A stretch of DNA of 64,000 bases, taken from Forficula auricularia. Taxonomy: Eukaryota > Arthropoda > Insecta > Dermaptera > Forficulidae. Both the position numbers and the translations under genes were made by a program. The notes under the pieces were generated by a model. The model did not search any database. It saw only the letters and a program-made list of their open reading frames with translations, and had not been told where the DNA came from. The stretch lies in the NCBI GenBank assembly GCA_024734495.1, contig JALMQS010000075.1, positions 10,350,757 to 10,414,756 on the forward strand. The letters are read 5' to 3'. This document shows, one piece after another, positions 38,301 through 51,300 of this stretch (its first letter is position 1; each line of letters opens with the position of its first letter).

Positions 38301-39622
38301 AGATCAATTACAAGAAGAATCAGATGAAGAATCAAATCAATTAGAAGAAGAAATAAATTTTTTTGAATACTATTTTTTTTCGGTTGAGGGGGTGTGTTAA
38401 AATATATGTACAATATTGGCACCTCCGATATGACATCAGCGCCACTCAGGTGTTGACTATATTAACTTAACTTATTACTCACCTTTCGTCTTTCTACTCG
38501 AGTCAATGTATCATACTATATATTACTTTTTCCTCATGTACTATTCTATTATATTGTAATATGTGCAACCTCAATAAATCGCTTTATATATTTTATCTAT
38601 AAAATTATCTATCATTGTGATATTCCGCTATCCACACCTTTTATACCTCTTAACATATTTACATATGTCAGAGAGGTTCGCATCCTGCGGGTGAGCCAGA
38701 TGGCCCGGATTGCTGCTACTGGCACTCGGGTTCGATTCCCGAGGGGGTGAAAAACAACCCCTCTGACATATAATTAAAAATACTAGATTCCATCGGATTT
38801 AATAGATGACATCATCTTATAATTTTCTAGTAAATTAGAATCTATTACCATCGGCAAATTAATATCTTTCATATATATATATATAGTACCTTTATACCAT
38901 ATATACTCAGCTACTTGGCAAAACAAAATCTTTTCAATTATACTCTTTCAACTCAAAATGGGATTCCATTTAAAAATAAGGATAATTAATTTCAAAATAT
39001 AATTAATCAATCTCAAATCAGAACTAGTCATTATTGATAATAATTGTGATTATTTCCATTTTAAAATTATGTGAATTTGAAAAGTAGAAAATGGTCATAT
39101 TTTCAATTACTAAATTAATAAACTTTAGTTTTTATCTATATTCAACAAAAAAAATACTTAAAACAAAAAGAGCATCAAAACTAATGACTTTCAGACATAA
39201 CCCGTAGAGCACAGAGAACAAAATAAAACCCAAATGCAACTTTTTGATTGGTTCAATTATAGTCATTATATAGTTTTATTTAGGTTGAATTGCGGTTTCA
39301 AAACGGTAGTTATGTCTCGTTTGTTTTCGTTTTTTCAACTGTGTAGTATTATCGTTAAATTATAGTCGCAAACATTACAAAGCAACCGTCACAAAAAGGC
39401 TGTCGCCAACATTTTTGTCACCGACTTGCAACTGTTTATTTATAATTTTATATTTCTTTGATTTGATTAATATAATGAATAATTAGAATAATTACACAAT
39501 TATTTAATAATATACAATAATCAACATTATATATATATATATATATATATATTTTATATTTCTTTGATTTGATTAATATAATGAATAATTACACAATTCT
39601 TTAATAATATACAATAATCAAC

Positions 39623-39684
<62 letters not shown>

Positions 39685-42239
39685 GTTGATTATTGTATAT
39701 TATTAAATAATTGTGTAATTATTCTAATTATTCATTATATTAATCAAATCAAAGAAATATAAAATTATAAATAAACAGTTGCAAATCGGTGACAAAAATG
39801 TTGGCGACAACCTTTTTGTAACTGTTGCTTTATAATGTTTGCGACTATAATTTAACGATAATACTACACAGTTGAAAAACGAAAACAAACGAGACATAAC
39901 TACCGTTTTGAAACCGTAATTCAACCTAAATAAAACTATATAATGACTATAATTCAACCAATCAAAAAGTTGCATTTGGGTTTTATTTTGTTCTCTGTGG
40001 TATACGGGAAGCTTATCCGACTGGTGAGGATTTGTGGGGTGGTCGATTTAGAGTTTGCTTAGTCAGATGCTTGTAGTTTGATAAAATTTAAGAAATGTGT
40101 ATATCAGTATGGGAATATAGAAGATTAACACATGCTAGGTTAAGAGCTCTGGTCTTAAAAATGCCTTGGGAGGGGATGGGAATACGTACCCACCTTCCAG
40201 GAGGATCACCTCGACGATCAAATTCCACTAACTCCTGCACTTCGCCGTATGAGAATGAGACATTCAACTTCAACAAGTAACTCTGTGGAAAAGAATTAAG
40301 TCGGTTAAAAATGGATCAACTGGCTTCTTTAAGAATCAGGGCGCATAAAATATTTATACCAAATAATTTTAAATTTTCTTTTCAAAATCATCATCATTTT
40401 ATAGCCTTAAGCTGCGCCTACACAAAGAAACTTTTCGTTAAAAAATCCGAACAAATGAACATAAACAGAAAGGTGTTTATAATAAATGATAAAATAACCT
40501 CCTCCTTTTTTCAAAGCCGGTTAATAAAAATAGTTTCATGATGTTTTTATCTCTTGAATATTTATTTAAGGTAGTGGTTAGCAAAAAGTTAATGCTAGAA
40601 TATATAGAACAGATAATAAGGATTCATAATTCATAATCTCAAAACTTTTTGCACTTTATGTACCACTACTAGCCAATCCCGTGCTCGTTTGACAAACAAT
40701 CAAACAAATAAACAATGAAAAGTTTTTGTTTTGCCGAGAGTAGCAGAGTTGTTGATTCACAAAGAGAAACAAAGAGGTTGTCCTCTGCTTGATGCAAATA
40801 AACATATACACATATATATCAAGATGATATATCTGTATATATATTATTTATTATCAAACAAATATGTTTATTTGCATCAAGCAGAGGACAACCTCTTTTG
40901 TTTCTCTTTGTAAATAAACAATGTCCCCTCTTGAATATTTTTATCATAGAAATGAATGATAAAATACATTATAAAGGTCGATTTATAAAACAAAAAGTTT
41001 TTAATAAGCGATTGAAAGCTGTTGCGACAATGGCTGAACCAAAAAAATGTAAAAAAAGTACTAAAGTCAACCCACTTTTTAGGCTAAATACATTCTTTGT
41101 TGCCAGCTTGTTTTTAGTGTAAATTTTTCATTATTTATTCATTATTATCTCAGAAACTTTGTTGTAACTATGAATTAAAATTTTCTTAAAAAAATGTATT
41201 AGTTATTGTTTAATGTTGGTATACTTTTTTTACTTTATCCAATGCGAAGCTGATATCCAGTACATTGCACTATGTATAAGAGTCTGACAAACTCTATCTT
41301 TGGAATTTAATATCTCCGGAACTATATTGTTCATAAATTTCGTTTTGCCACCAATCGATGCAGAAGTATTTAAATAATAATCTTTCTAAATTTCAAAAAA
41401 ATCCTAAGAATACCCATATTGTGAAACAACTACCTTAACTATACTTTCACAAATGTCATTTAAATAATAATCACCAATAATCAATATTATAGAGAAGATA
41501 AGTTGATATTTTTAAAAATCTTTTTCATCTTGCATGAAACAAGTTGAGAGAAGAATCATCAACAAATATGTCATTTTAGATTTAGACGAAAACATGTATT
41601 TGTTCTCTCTAATGATACCGCTCGCCGGATCCCAACCAAACACTAATACTATATCTAATTTTATTTTCTACTACTTCATTGTGTTTTCAATCTCAACGTA
41701 ATAGGTAAATTAGTTTTGATGTCACATTTGTATGTGTTCTGTTGAATGATACTTTAATCAAATAGTCCATATTAATAAAACTATAGGTATATACTTTGCT
41801 CTCACACTATATATCTTCTGTATGTTTGACAACATGACTTTATTCATTTTTTCAGAGAATTTCAATTGATTTTAACTTTATAAGCTTAATAAATTTCAAA
41901 TGAATAAATTGATTTTGTTTTCGAATTAACATTAGATTAAAAAAACATAGTCTATAAATAAAAATTTATAAAATTCGATATACCATATATATATTATTTT
42001 AACAAGAAATCATATTATTTACCTTAAATAATGAACCATTGAAAGGAAAAAATTCCTCACAGAGTCCGACGGCCCCTGGTCCGCAAAGATCCTGATGCAT
42101 ATTATGCAGTCCATAAGCCATAGTATAAAAGGCTTTGATTATGAATGATAATTTGGGATCTTGCTTATATTTATCACCAAGACGTTCAGTACCTTAAACA
42201 AAAATAAAAATAATCTATGTATAATTATAATATATATGC

Positions 42240-42300
<61 letters not shown>

Positions 42301-45300
42301 CTATTCAATTAAATAACGTAGTTTTAAGTTGTCAAATACGTTATGAAGGTTTAATTCTCAATATCTATCAAGTCATAATTCAGAAAATGTAACTTTTAGA
42401 TAATCTTAAAATTATGTAACGAAATACGCAATCCTATAGGTAGAAGTAAATAATTGTTTAGCATGTACAATTGTTCATGTACATAGATTGTTTTTATCTT
42501 TATTGTAATAAAAATGATGGATGAAAATGTAACACTTTAAGTCGAGATCGACACTTCTGATAGAAAAAAGATTGGAAAATTTTAAAGACTAACTAAAGTC
42601 CAAGGTATCTCTGGAAATAATTAAAGATTGAATATTTTACAATCACTAGACGTCATTAAGATAAACGTCTTGAAAATTTAATCCGATTGAAATAAAGGAA
42701 AAGGGTGTAAATTAGGAGGGCCATTAAATAAACAACCGTAGGTCTCAGGGCTACGAAATTCGAAACATAAGCTCAAAATAAGCTAGAAGGACTACAGCAA
42801 GTTTTTGGTGGAAATTTGAACACCGGAACCTGGGATTTACGTGAAGATTTTTCGTTTTTAGTGATTTTCTCAAAAACGGCTTTAAGGATTAATTTTTTTT
42901 TATTTATTAACATCTTAACCATACAATTCTAATAAAGAGACATTATTAAATTTTTCTTTAAGTTCAATTTCTGATTGAAGTTACATATTAAATAAAAAAG
43001 TTTGCAGGTAAAATATATTTACATCTAATAAAAATGGTATCAAAATATGACAAAATTGTGATTATTTTTCGGAAATCTTGATATATTTTTTCACATTCAA
43101 TATTGAAAATCTGTCTTTTATTCTTCGAAAGCTTTTGGGGAGATTTTTCAATTTTATTTTATTTTTGAAAAAAAAAACTATAAGTATATATCAAATCAAA
43201 TTGTATCAGATAAGCTTTCCAGTAAGAACATAAAAATCTCAAGGTTTTAAGGAAATTTAGTATTTTATGTCGGACCGCATTCATTGCATTGCTGCGTCGC
43301 TTGTTGGACAGCTCTGCTTTAAGAAAATGATTAAAAATTGCTCTAATCAAAGCCTGAGAATGCAACTGGCCTGTTATTCTTCAGTTCCGGTTGTCTAAAT
43401 ACAGGCGTTGTCATAAAGTGCTGCCCTCTTCTGGATTCTTTTTTACTAAAGACATGTTTGATCAGAAGATTTGGAAAGAAATAAGTACCCAGTACGTTTG
43501 GCAACTATAAATCTTAGAGCTACGAAATTCGAAACTTGAGCTCGATATAGCCTAAAAGCAGTACAGCAATCTTTAATTATTACAGTGGTAACTCCAGCCT
43601 GATCAGAAACATCGCGGAAAGGTTCGAGGTCGCGGCCAGTCATGTCACCGTTTTGGCCGCGACAATTTCGTGGAAGGGGGTCTGGTGTCCCCGGTCCTAT
43701 AGGGACCTGCGCGCCCTGGGTGTCTGCAAAAATACTCTTAATAAAATGACGCTCAGGGCGATGATAGGCTCCATTTTTAATTTCTCCACTTTCATGAGGC
43801 GGACCTTTAGGACGGGGCCCGGCCAAAATTAAATAATGAACTAAAAGACTCTCTATGAGCTGTTGCGGGGTGTGTTGAATGCCCCCAATTATCTGGCCTC
43901 GTTCCTAAAGAGATGTGTACATAATTTTAAATTTTTAACAAACTTGTAAATAATTTTAATTTTGACTTTTAATGTACATATTAAAATATTTGTTTAAGAC
44001 CGCCCATTTAATTTTAGTGGATGTAAGCCACAACATCTGGCATAATTTTTGACGGCTGTGGTTTTTTGTATATAAAATGTAATCCTTTTCTTTTTCTTGT
44101 AAAGGGCTGCCCCCTCTGCGTGGCGCAATAAACACAGTCAATTGAAATCGGAACACTGGAAGTTAGTATTTACATGAAAGATTTTTCATTTTATATGATT
44201 TTACACATTAACGATAATTATTTTGGCCGCGCTTATCAATTATTCTTTGATATATTAATGAGAAAAATTATAAATTTATTTAACATCATTATTTCAAGTT
44301 AGAACTATATAAGTTCAGATATTATTTTCACTCAATATTTGACAAAAATTCCCTACATTTGATTCGCGATTGAATCAAATGTAGAAAACATTCGATTAAT
44401 TAATGGCAAGCATCTGACATAAATTCTAATAGATCAACCGCTCTGGACTGGGAGATCGAATATATAACATCTGAGATTTCAAATTCATTTGGAGATCCAT
44501 CCGAATGTCATGCGGGCTATACGCGAAATGACGTTGGATTGTAGCTAAATGGATCACATCTTTTTCTCTCTTGGTCCAGACTTAAGACTCCGCAGACTCC
44601 AATAGCGTCATCCACAGTAGTCTCGCGATAAATATCTTTTTCAAATAAGCGCGGTCAAAATATTTCTCGTTGAATATATTATAAATTTGTTGAAAAATTA
44701 TAAATTTACTAATCAAGTGTTATATGTTATTAGTCGTGTATAAATTTTAATCCTATTGAAATAAAGGAAGAGGGTGTAAATTAGGAGTGCCTGAAAAATA
44801 AATATTTTGATCGTTCATATCTCGTCTACGCTAAGTCGCAGAGTTTTGGGATTTTAATTTAAGCTAAAAAAGTACCATGAGATTTTGGCTAATATCGAAG
44901 ACACAGAAGAACATGTTTACTTGAAGATTTTTGGTAATTTTCAATTTCGTCTTTTTTCCGATTTTGGTATGAAGATTTCAAAAAAAGGGAGAAACTAATG
45001 TGAAAGTCGAGTAGTGCCCACACCAGTTGATTTAAAGATTAAATTATATTCTTCTCTAATAATTAATAAAATGTGTGTAAAATTTCAGAAGTAGAACAAA
45101 ATTCTTTTGTAAAATTAAAATGCAGACAGATAAAGAAATCAAGTAATTATAAATAAATGTATGTACATATGTAAAAATAAAAATCTTGTCAGTTTTTCGA
45201 CACAAGGTCTAATTAGTCACTATAGTGTTTGCAGTTGACACCAACCTCTTTTTCATTTTGAGTGACAGGATCAGCGGTGATACGATTATTTATGACACAC

Positions 45301-48300
45301 GACGCAAATCAGGGCCAAAAAGCGCCCTTCCAACCCTTTTGACTCTACTTGTTTACATATGCAAGTTTTGTCCGATCTCTCTCCACGTGAAGCCCCCAAT
45401 ATGATTGATGTAGTCAATCTCTATTATCATCTTGAACGCGGTGGCTTCGTATTAAATTGAATCCACAAAAAATAAAGATTCACTGCTCACTAAAAAGTGA
45501 CATCCCTTACGAACTGACTGGAATCCCTTTCGAAAATGATATATTGTTTCAAGTTTTATATAAACAGCCACTCTGTTCAATTAGAAAGTTTTAGAGGAAG
45601 AAATTTATTATATGAAGTTTGTTTAAACAGGAAACTGTTTAAGAAGGTGAAGGAAAGATTCTAGAACTCCTTTTAAAATTAATTATTTTTTCGCTTATTA
45701 GAAAACAAAAAAAAAGCTTAAGAAGTTTGAAATAATCTGAATATGCTTTTTAGTTGTGTGTTTTGTTAATGAATCTGAGATTAATTGAGATATTAATATA
45801 ACGAAAGCATAATCATTAAAAATTAAAAAAAGAAAAAACACGAGAAAATTAGAAATAGAAGAAGGTATTTCAGTGTCATGTAATTTTCATACTGGGTAGA
45901 ACTAAGAACGAAAGAAAACTGCTTAAAAAAAGGAAAATGTAAGCCAAAATGTTTTATTTATCTACGATATGTCATGTGCAGTATTTATTTCTGCGATAAA
46001 ATATGAGAGGCGACTGTGGGTCAGTGATCAGAGAGTCGAACTGCTGTCCTGAAGTATGCTGGTTCGAGACTGAGTCTCGGCAGATATTTGCAGTCGCCTC
46101 CTCTTGGAAAGCAATTGCATATTACCAAGAGTATAATTGCCTAGACAACCTCTCCAAACTAGCCATTCAGATCCTGAGTTAAAAAGTAGATCCCTTATAT
46201 CTGTGTAAAACAGCTAAACACACTCAGCACAGGTATATGTGGAGAGGTGCCGAAACGTCAGTGAGACCTCAAATGGCACTTAAAGAAGAGAAAGTAAAAT
46301 ATGATATAGCTTATACCAGTGGTTCCCAACCTTGGGTACGCGTACCAGTACCGGTACGCGGACAAGCAGCTACCGGTACGCGAATGATTTTACAATTTAA
46401 AACTAAAATCTATTAAAAATCTGTATTATGAAAAAAGAAAAGAAATGACTATAATAACTAATAATCCATGCATGTTAATATTTTAGTTTGGAATTTCTTA
46501 TCCATTGTTTGTGTTGTAATACTTTGTTGGGATTGTTGAGTTTGCAAGGACCTAACAATTCTGTGTTCGACTTGTATGACAAAATAAGTGCGTTCAAGAG
46601 AAAATTGCAATTCATGCAACAGCAAATTGAAAAACAAAATGTTAACATGTTTTCTTCCCTATTTAACTTTATCGAATAAAATAATTTGTCAATAAAAGAT
46701 GTAATGAGCGAAAACATCTAACATCAACTTTTGAATATTTTCAAAATTATTTTCGTGAAGATCTCACAGCTCAAAATTGGATTCGAAATCCTTTTGCATT
46801 CACAACGGGTGTTCCAGACGATGTGGATTGAAAATAGGCTTTCAGAGATCCAAATTATTCACTTTTTGGCTATCTATTCGTAAAGAATACTCAGAAGTTT
46901 TTTGCAAACCAGTAAAATTTTTAATGCCATTTGTGACCCCATATTTATATGAAAAAGTATTCTCTGCAATGATGAAAACCAAAAAAATAGAGCTTTGCTG
47001 GACATTGAATCGAATCTTCGCCTTAAATTGACAAACATTGAGCCCGATATTACTTCTTTAGATAATAATAAACAGGCGAAACCTTCTTTTTAACGTGATT
47101 ATTATATGTTCTGTTATGTTTAGCAATAAAAAATATATCCCAAGTTAATTGTCTTTATTACAAATGTTCTCCATTGCATTTTATTCCCCATTTCAATTTT
47201 TTTGATCTACCGGTACGTCATCAAATTGTTTTACAACGTACAGGTATATTAGGTACTATAAAAAGGTTGGGAACCCTTTGGCATATACAGTTAAAAGACA
47301 TTATTTCTTATTTTAAAGAAGGTACTGCTTCATAGTCTTGATGACAATATTGGAGCCCAAGTTCAAGCATCTTCACTAATACTACTAACACATGATAAAA
47401 TTAGCATATTAATTACATGCCTATTGACTAAATGTAATTATAGTAAATATAGTTTAAAAAATATTAGATTTAACTTTCCAGAAACTGAATAAATGAAATA
47501 AATTTTTAGGTAAAAAGACAATAAAATAAAATGTTTATTTAATGTATAAACAACGTTTCTACTTTATTTTAGATTTCATCAGGCTCTAAAAATATTTACA
47601 TACTTTGATAGTCGAAAACAGTAAAAATATTTTTCTTTTGATAATAAATAATTACAAATTCTTGTCAGATAATAATAATATAAATGCCAAAAATTCATGT
47701 ATGGGTAGAGGATTAATTATTTTACTATATTATATGTACTTTGTATTGATAGTGTACGAAATTTAGTTGAGTTTGGTCCAAAAGTCTAAAATTTTCATTC
47801 TTTTCGCCCCCCGCCCCCACTTCGAGTGGTCGATTTTTAAATTTTTAAATCTCTAGAGGCCTACAGATTATGTGTGTAAATTTGGTTGAGTTTGGTCCAA
47901 TTAAAGGGCTTTAAAGGCAAGGAATTTTAATTTTTTAATCAAGAGAAATGAGGGTGTCTTCTTTCGACCCACCCAGATAACTCAAAAACTATTAGACCTA
48001 CACACTTGAAATTTTTCGTGCCTAATAAGGCCCATTGGAACACCTAGAATTCCAAATCATGAATAAACCTATTATAGTTCTTGAGTTATTAATATCTGAA
48101 AAGTGCCATTTTTAACACTGACTGACTCACATATCAAAAACCTAAAGTACTTCCGCTGATCCTAGAATGCTGAAATTTGGTATACTAGTAGAGTTTGGGC
48201 TACAATTAGAGGAAAAAATCAAAAAAGTAAAACTTTCCCCCTAAAATGAATGGTGAAATTTATATGCTTAATTAACATATAGTGAAAATACAAGCTAGAA

Positions 48301-51300
48301 AGCTGAAATTTGGCATACTGGTAAAGCTTGTCATATTAATAAAGGAGGAAATTGAAAAACTGAAACTTTTTCTTCTTCGGAGACTGAAATGAAAGAGTGA
48401 AATTTATAGACTTAATTAACATATAGTGGAAATACAATGAGACTAGAATGCTAAAATTTGGCATAGAGATAGAGCTTGACACATTAATAAAGGGTGAAAT
48501 CAAAAATCCGAAGCTCTCCTCTTTAGGACATAAAATGAAGTGGTTAAATTTAACTGCTATGTATTTATTTAGTTAAATAAAACGATAAAACTTATATTAT
48601 GTCAAGGTACTTAATTGTTTTCATTTCTCATAATTATATATGTGGCATTTCAAATTTCAATTATTAGTTTTATTTTTGTAAATTGTGAATTAATTCTAAA
48701 TTTAAATACTCAATGTTCAAAGTTTAAAATAATTTGTAGAAATTTATTTTATAACTGTCTAACTGTCTATAATGTCTGAGAGTAACATATTATACTTATT
48801 TAAACATGTGTGAGCTGTTTTGAAAATCATTAAATCTGTGAATGAAACATTTAATTTATTTATATTTGAAATATTTTTTAATCTATACTTAATATTTATC
48901 ACAAAGTCCAGGGAACCAAAAAAGGGTAAGATTTCAAATAGTCGACGTTTCGATTTATTTTCAAATCTTCCTCAGGAATTTTTACAATACAAAATGTGCA
49001 TTTGTCACTTGTTAAGTTTATATAAAAAGTAAGGCTGAAAGGGTAATTTCATCTTAATTAATTGACTGGAAAATCGTTTAGAAACCGGATTTTCGCGAAA
49101 TATATTTTATTTAGAATTTTTGCGAAAATTCAATTACCCAAATATTTAAGAAAAAGAGCGAATTTTTAATTCAAGTTAGATGATAAAATAACCAAAAGTG
49201 AGTTGTGAAACATGTTTGAAAATTTGACTAATAATCTAATATTGGACTAATTTATAATTATTTAAAAAGTAATGTCTATGATATTAAATTATAAAATAAA
49301 GAAAAACACGTGATAGATCCCGGATCTCAAATATCCGGCCTAAATTATGTTCTAACCAAATGAATTACAAATTCCCAAACCCAAAACAATCATAGATCTC
49401 TATAAGAAAATAATTTATTATTTCAATTTTCATTTTTTCTTTATTTTTATCTATATAGTAGCTTGTACTTGTCTATTATACATAATACTAATGGGTGACT
49501 TATTCTCCTTTTTATTTATTTATATTTTCACAAAGAACGGTTGAGTGTATTTTCTTATATGTACATTAATTTACTTTTTAAAGTAGCAAAAGTGATTTTA
49601 ATTAAAAAATAAGCAAATCGTTATCATAGCCAAAGTATGGTCAAATTTTCTATTATTTAATATAATATTATGTAGGACGTGGGTATATATGTAGGAGTGG
49701 CGCGCAGTCCATGAACGCTGTCGATGCGTCGCATCCCTAAAATTTCAAACATTTATACTATTTTTCATAAATATATAAGGTCAAATTCAAAATTTCAAGA
49801 AGATCTTTAAATTTTCAAATTATTATCCGTTGTTTCAAATCCAAAAAAATAAAAAGTATTTTTACTTTTCCCCTATTAAAATATGTTTCACCTCGCACCA
49901 ACACCAGACTCTCTAAAAATTATGTTTCAAATATTTCTATAAAAAACATTTTTTGTTTTGAAATGAAGTAAAATTGTTGGATAGAAATTAAAATGGATGA
50001 TTTTTTCGAAAAGGGTGCTGATAGAAGGTTTGAAGGTATATCTTCCAGTTCAAGCATGTCAAAGACAAGTCCACACAATGTTGTCTAATTTCTAGGCGCG
50101 AAAATAGAGATTTCCCTGATATTCACTTCGATTCGAATACCCTGAAAATGTGTGACAGCCTATCCATGTTGGGCGTCTCTGTCGCATCTGACCTGTCTTG
50201 GAATGAACACATCTCCTCTGTGGCGAAATCTGCAGCAAGGAAGATTGGCTTCTTATTCAGGTCCAAGCGATTTTACAAACCCCCACAACTTCTCACCATC
50301 TACAAGGCCCAAGTCCGCCCCTGTCTCGAATACGGTTCTCATCTGTGGAGAGGAGCCTCAAAATATTCTCTTGCTACCCTTGATGCAATTCAGAAACGAG
50401 CCGTCAGGCTAATTGACGATTCTACCCTCACCGACTCCCTCGACTCGCTGGCTCATCGAAGAGATGTCTCCGCCCTTTCCCTTTTCTATAGATACTATCA
50501 CGGCAGGTGCTCTTTTTTTTTTTTTTTTTTTTAATGATATTGATGAGAGAAGGAGATACACCAGAAGGTGGATCCCCTAAAGGCCTGTATGGACTGGCCC
50601 CTCAATCGTGAAAAGAACAGAGCAGAAGGAAAAGAAGCCGGGATCACGAGCCAATCTCAGAAACTTAGATACAATTCAATATCCAATTTACCAAGGTTTT
50701 AGGGGCTTCGAGCAGTGGTAAATCCTCCGCGCGATAAATTCGGTTAAATTTATCTCCCACTTAATTCATAGCTCTGATGAGATAAAATCAATAATTCCCC
50801 CCAAAGCATGCTTTGCACGCAGCACACGTTTTGCCGACTCCCAACACTCTTTCGCGGTCAAATTAGAAAAGTGCCGGACCACTTCATTCGCGAATTCATA
50901 TATCCCCATGACTTCAAGGAACTGGAACTCTCTCCCAGCCTCTATCTTTCCCAGCACCTATGATCTTCAAACCTTCAAAACCAGGGTGCATAGACACCTA
51001 CGTCTACACCCTCTCACTTAATCAACTTTCCCTTCTCTTCGGTAATGCAAGGGTCTTTCGAGATCCATAGGGGCTACATCTTTACTGGTGCACCTCTTCT
51101 TGCATTCGATTGCATTAAAAAAAAAAAAAAAACGAGTTTTGGTCGAATAAACATTGTTGTCGCTGAGGAACAAAAAATGAATAAATAAAGATGATTTGGG
51201 AATTTTCGGACTAATTCATTTCTAACAACTCTCAATATATAAGATCGGAAATAACTCAAGAGGGCTATGGACAAGCCATTGCTAGTAAAATATAATGTTA

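Larger units (their letters stand above)
35584..38655 (+). mobile_element. Copia-type LTR retrotransposon lacking reverse transcriptase
   Basis: Two LTRs of 261 bp, apparently identical, each beginning TGTTAAAATATATG and ending CTTAACA, are flanked by a 5-bp duplication TATTT (35579-35583, 38656-38660). Identical LTRs mean a recent insertion. The 3.07-kb element has one long ORF with gag, protease and integrase but no reverse transcriptase or RNase H. It is therefore non-autonomous yet recently mobile, presumably using a relative's enzyme. It sits in the receptor intron, opposite to the host gene. Confidence 0.95.

Noticed and set aside
42238..42298. Centromere- or origin-like signal from long (TA)n tracts
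   Set aside because: Simple microsatellites without any supporting context.
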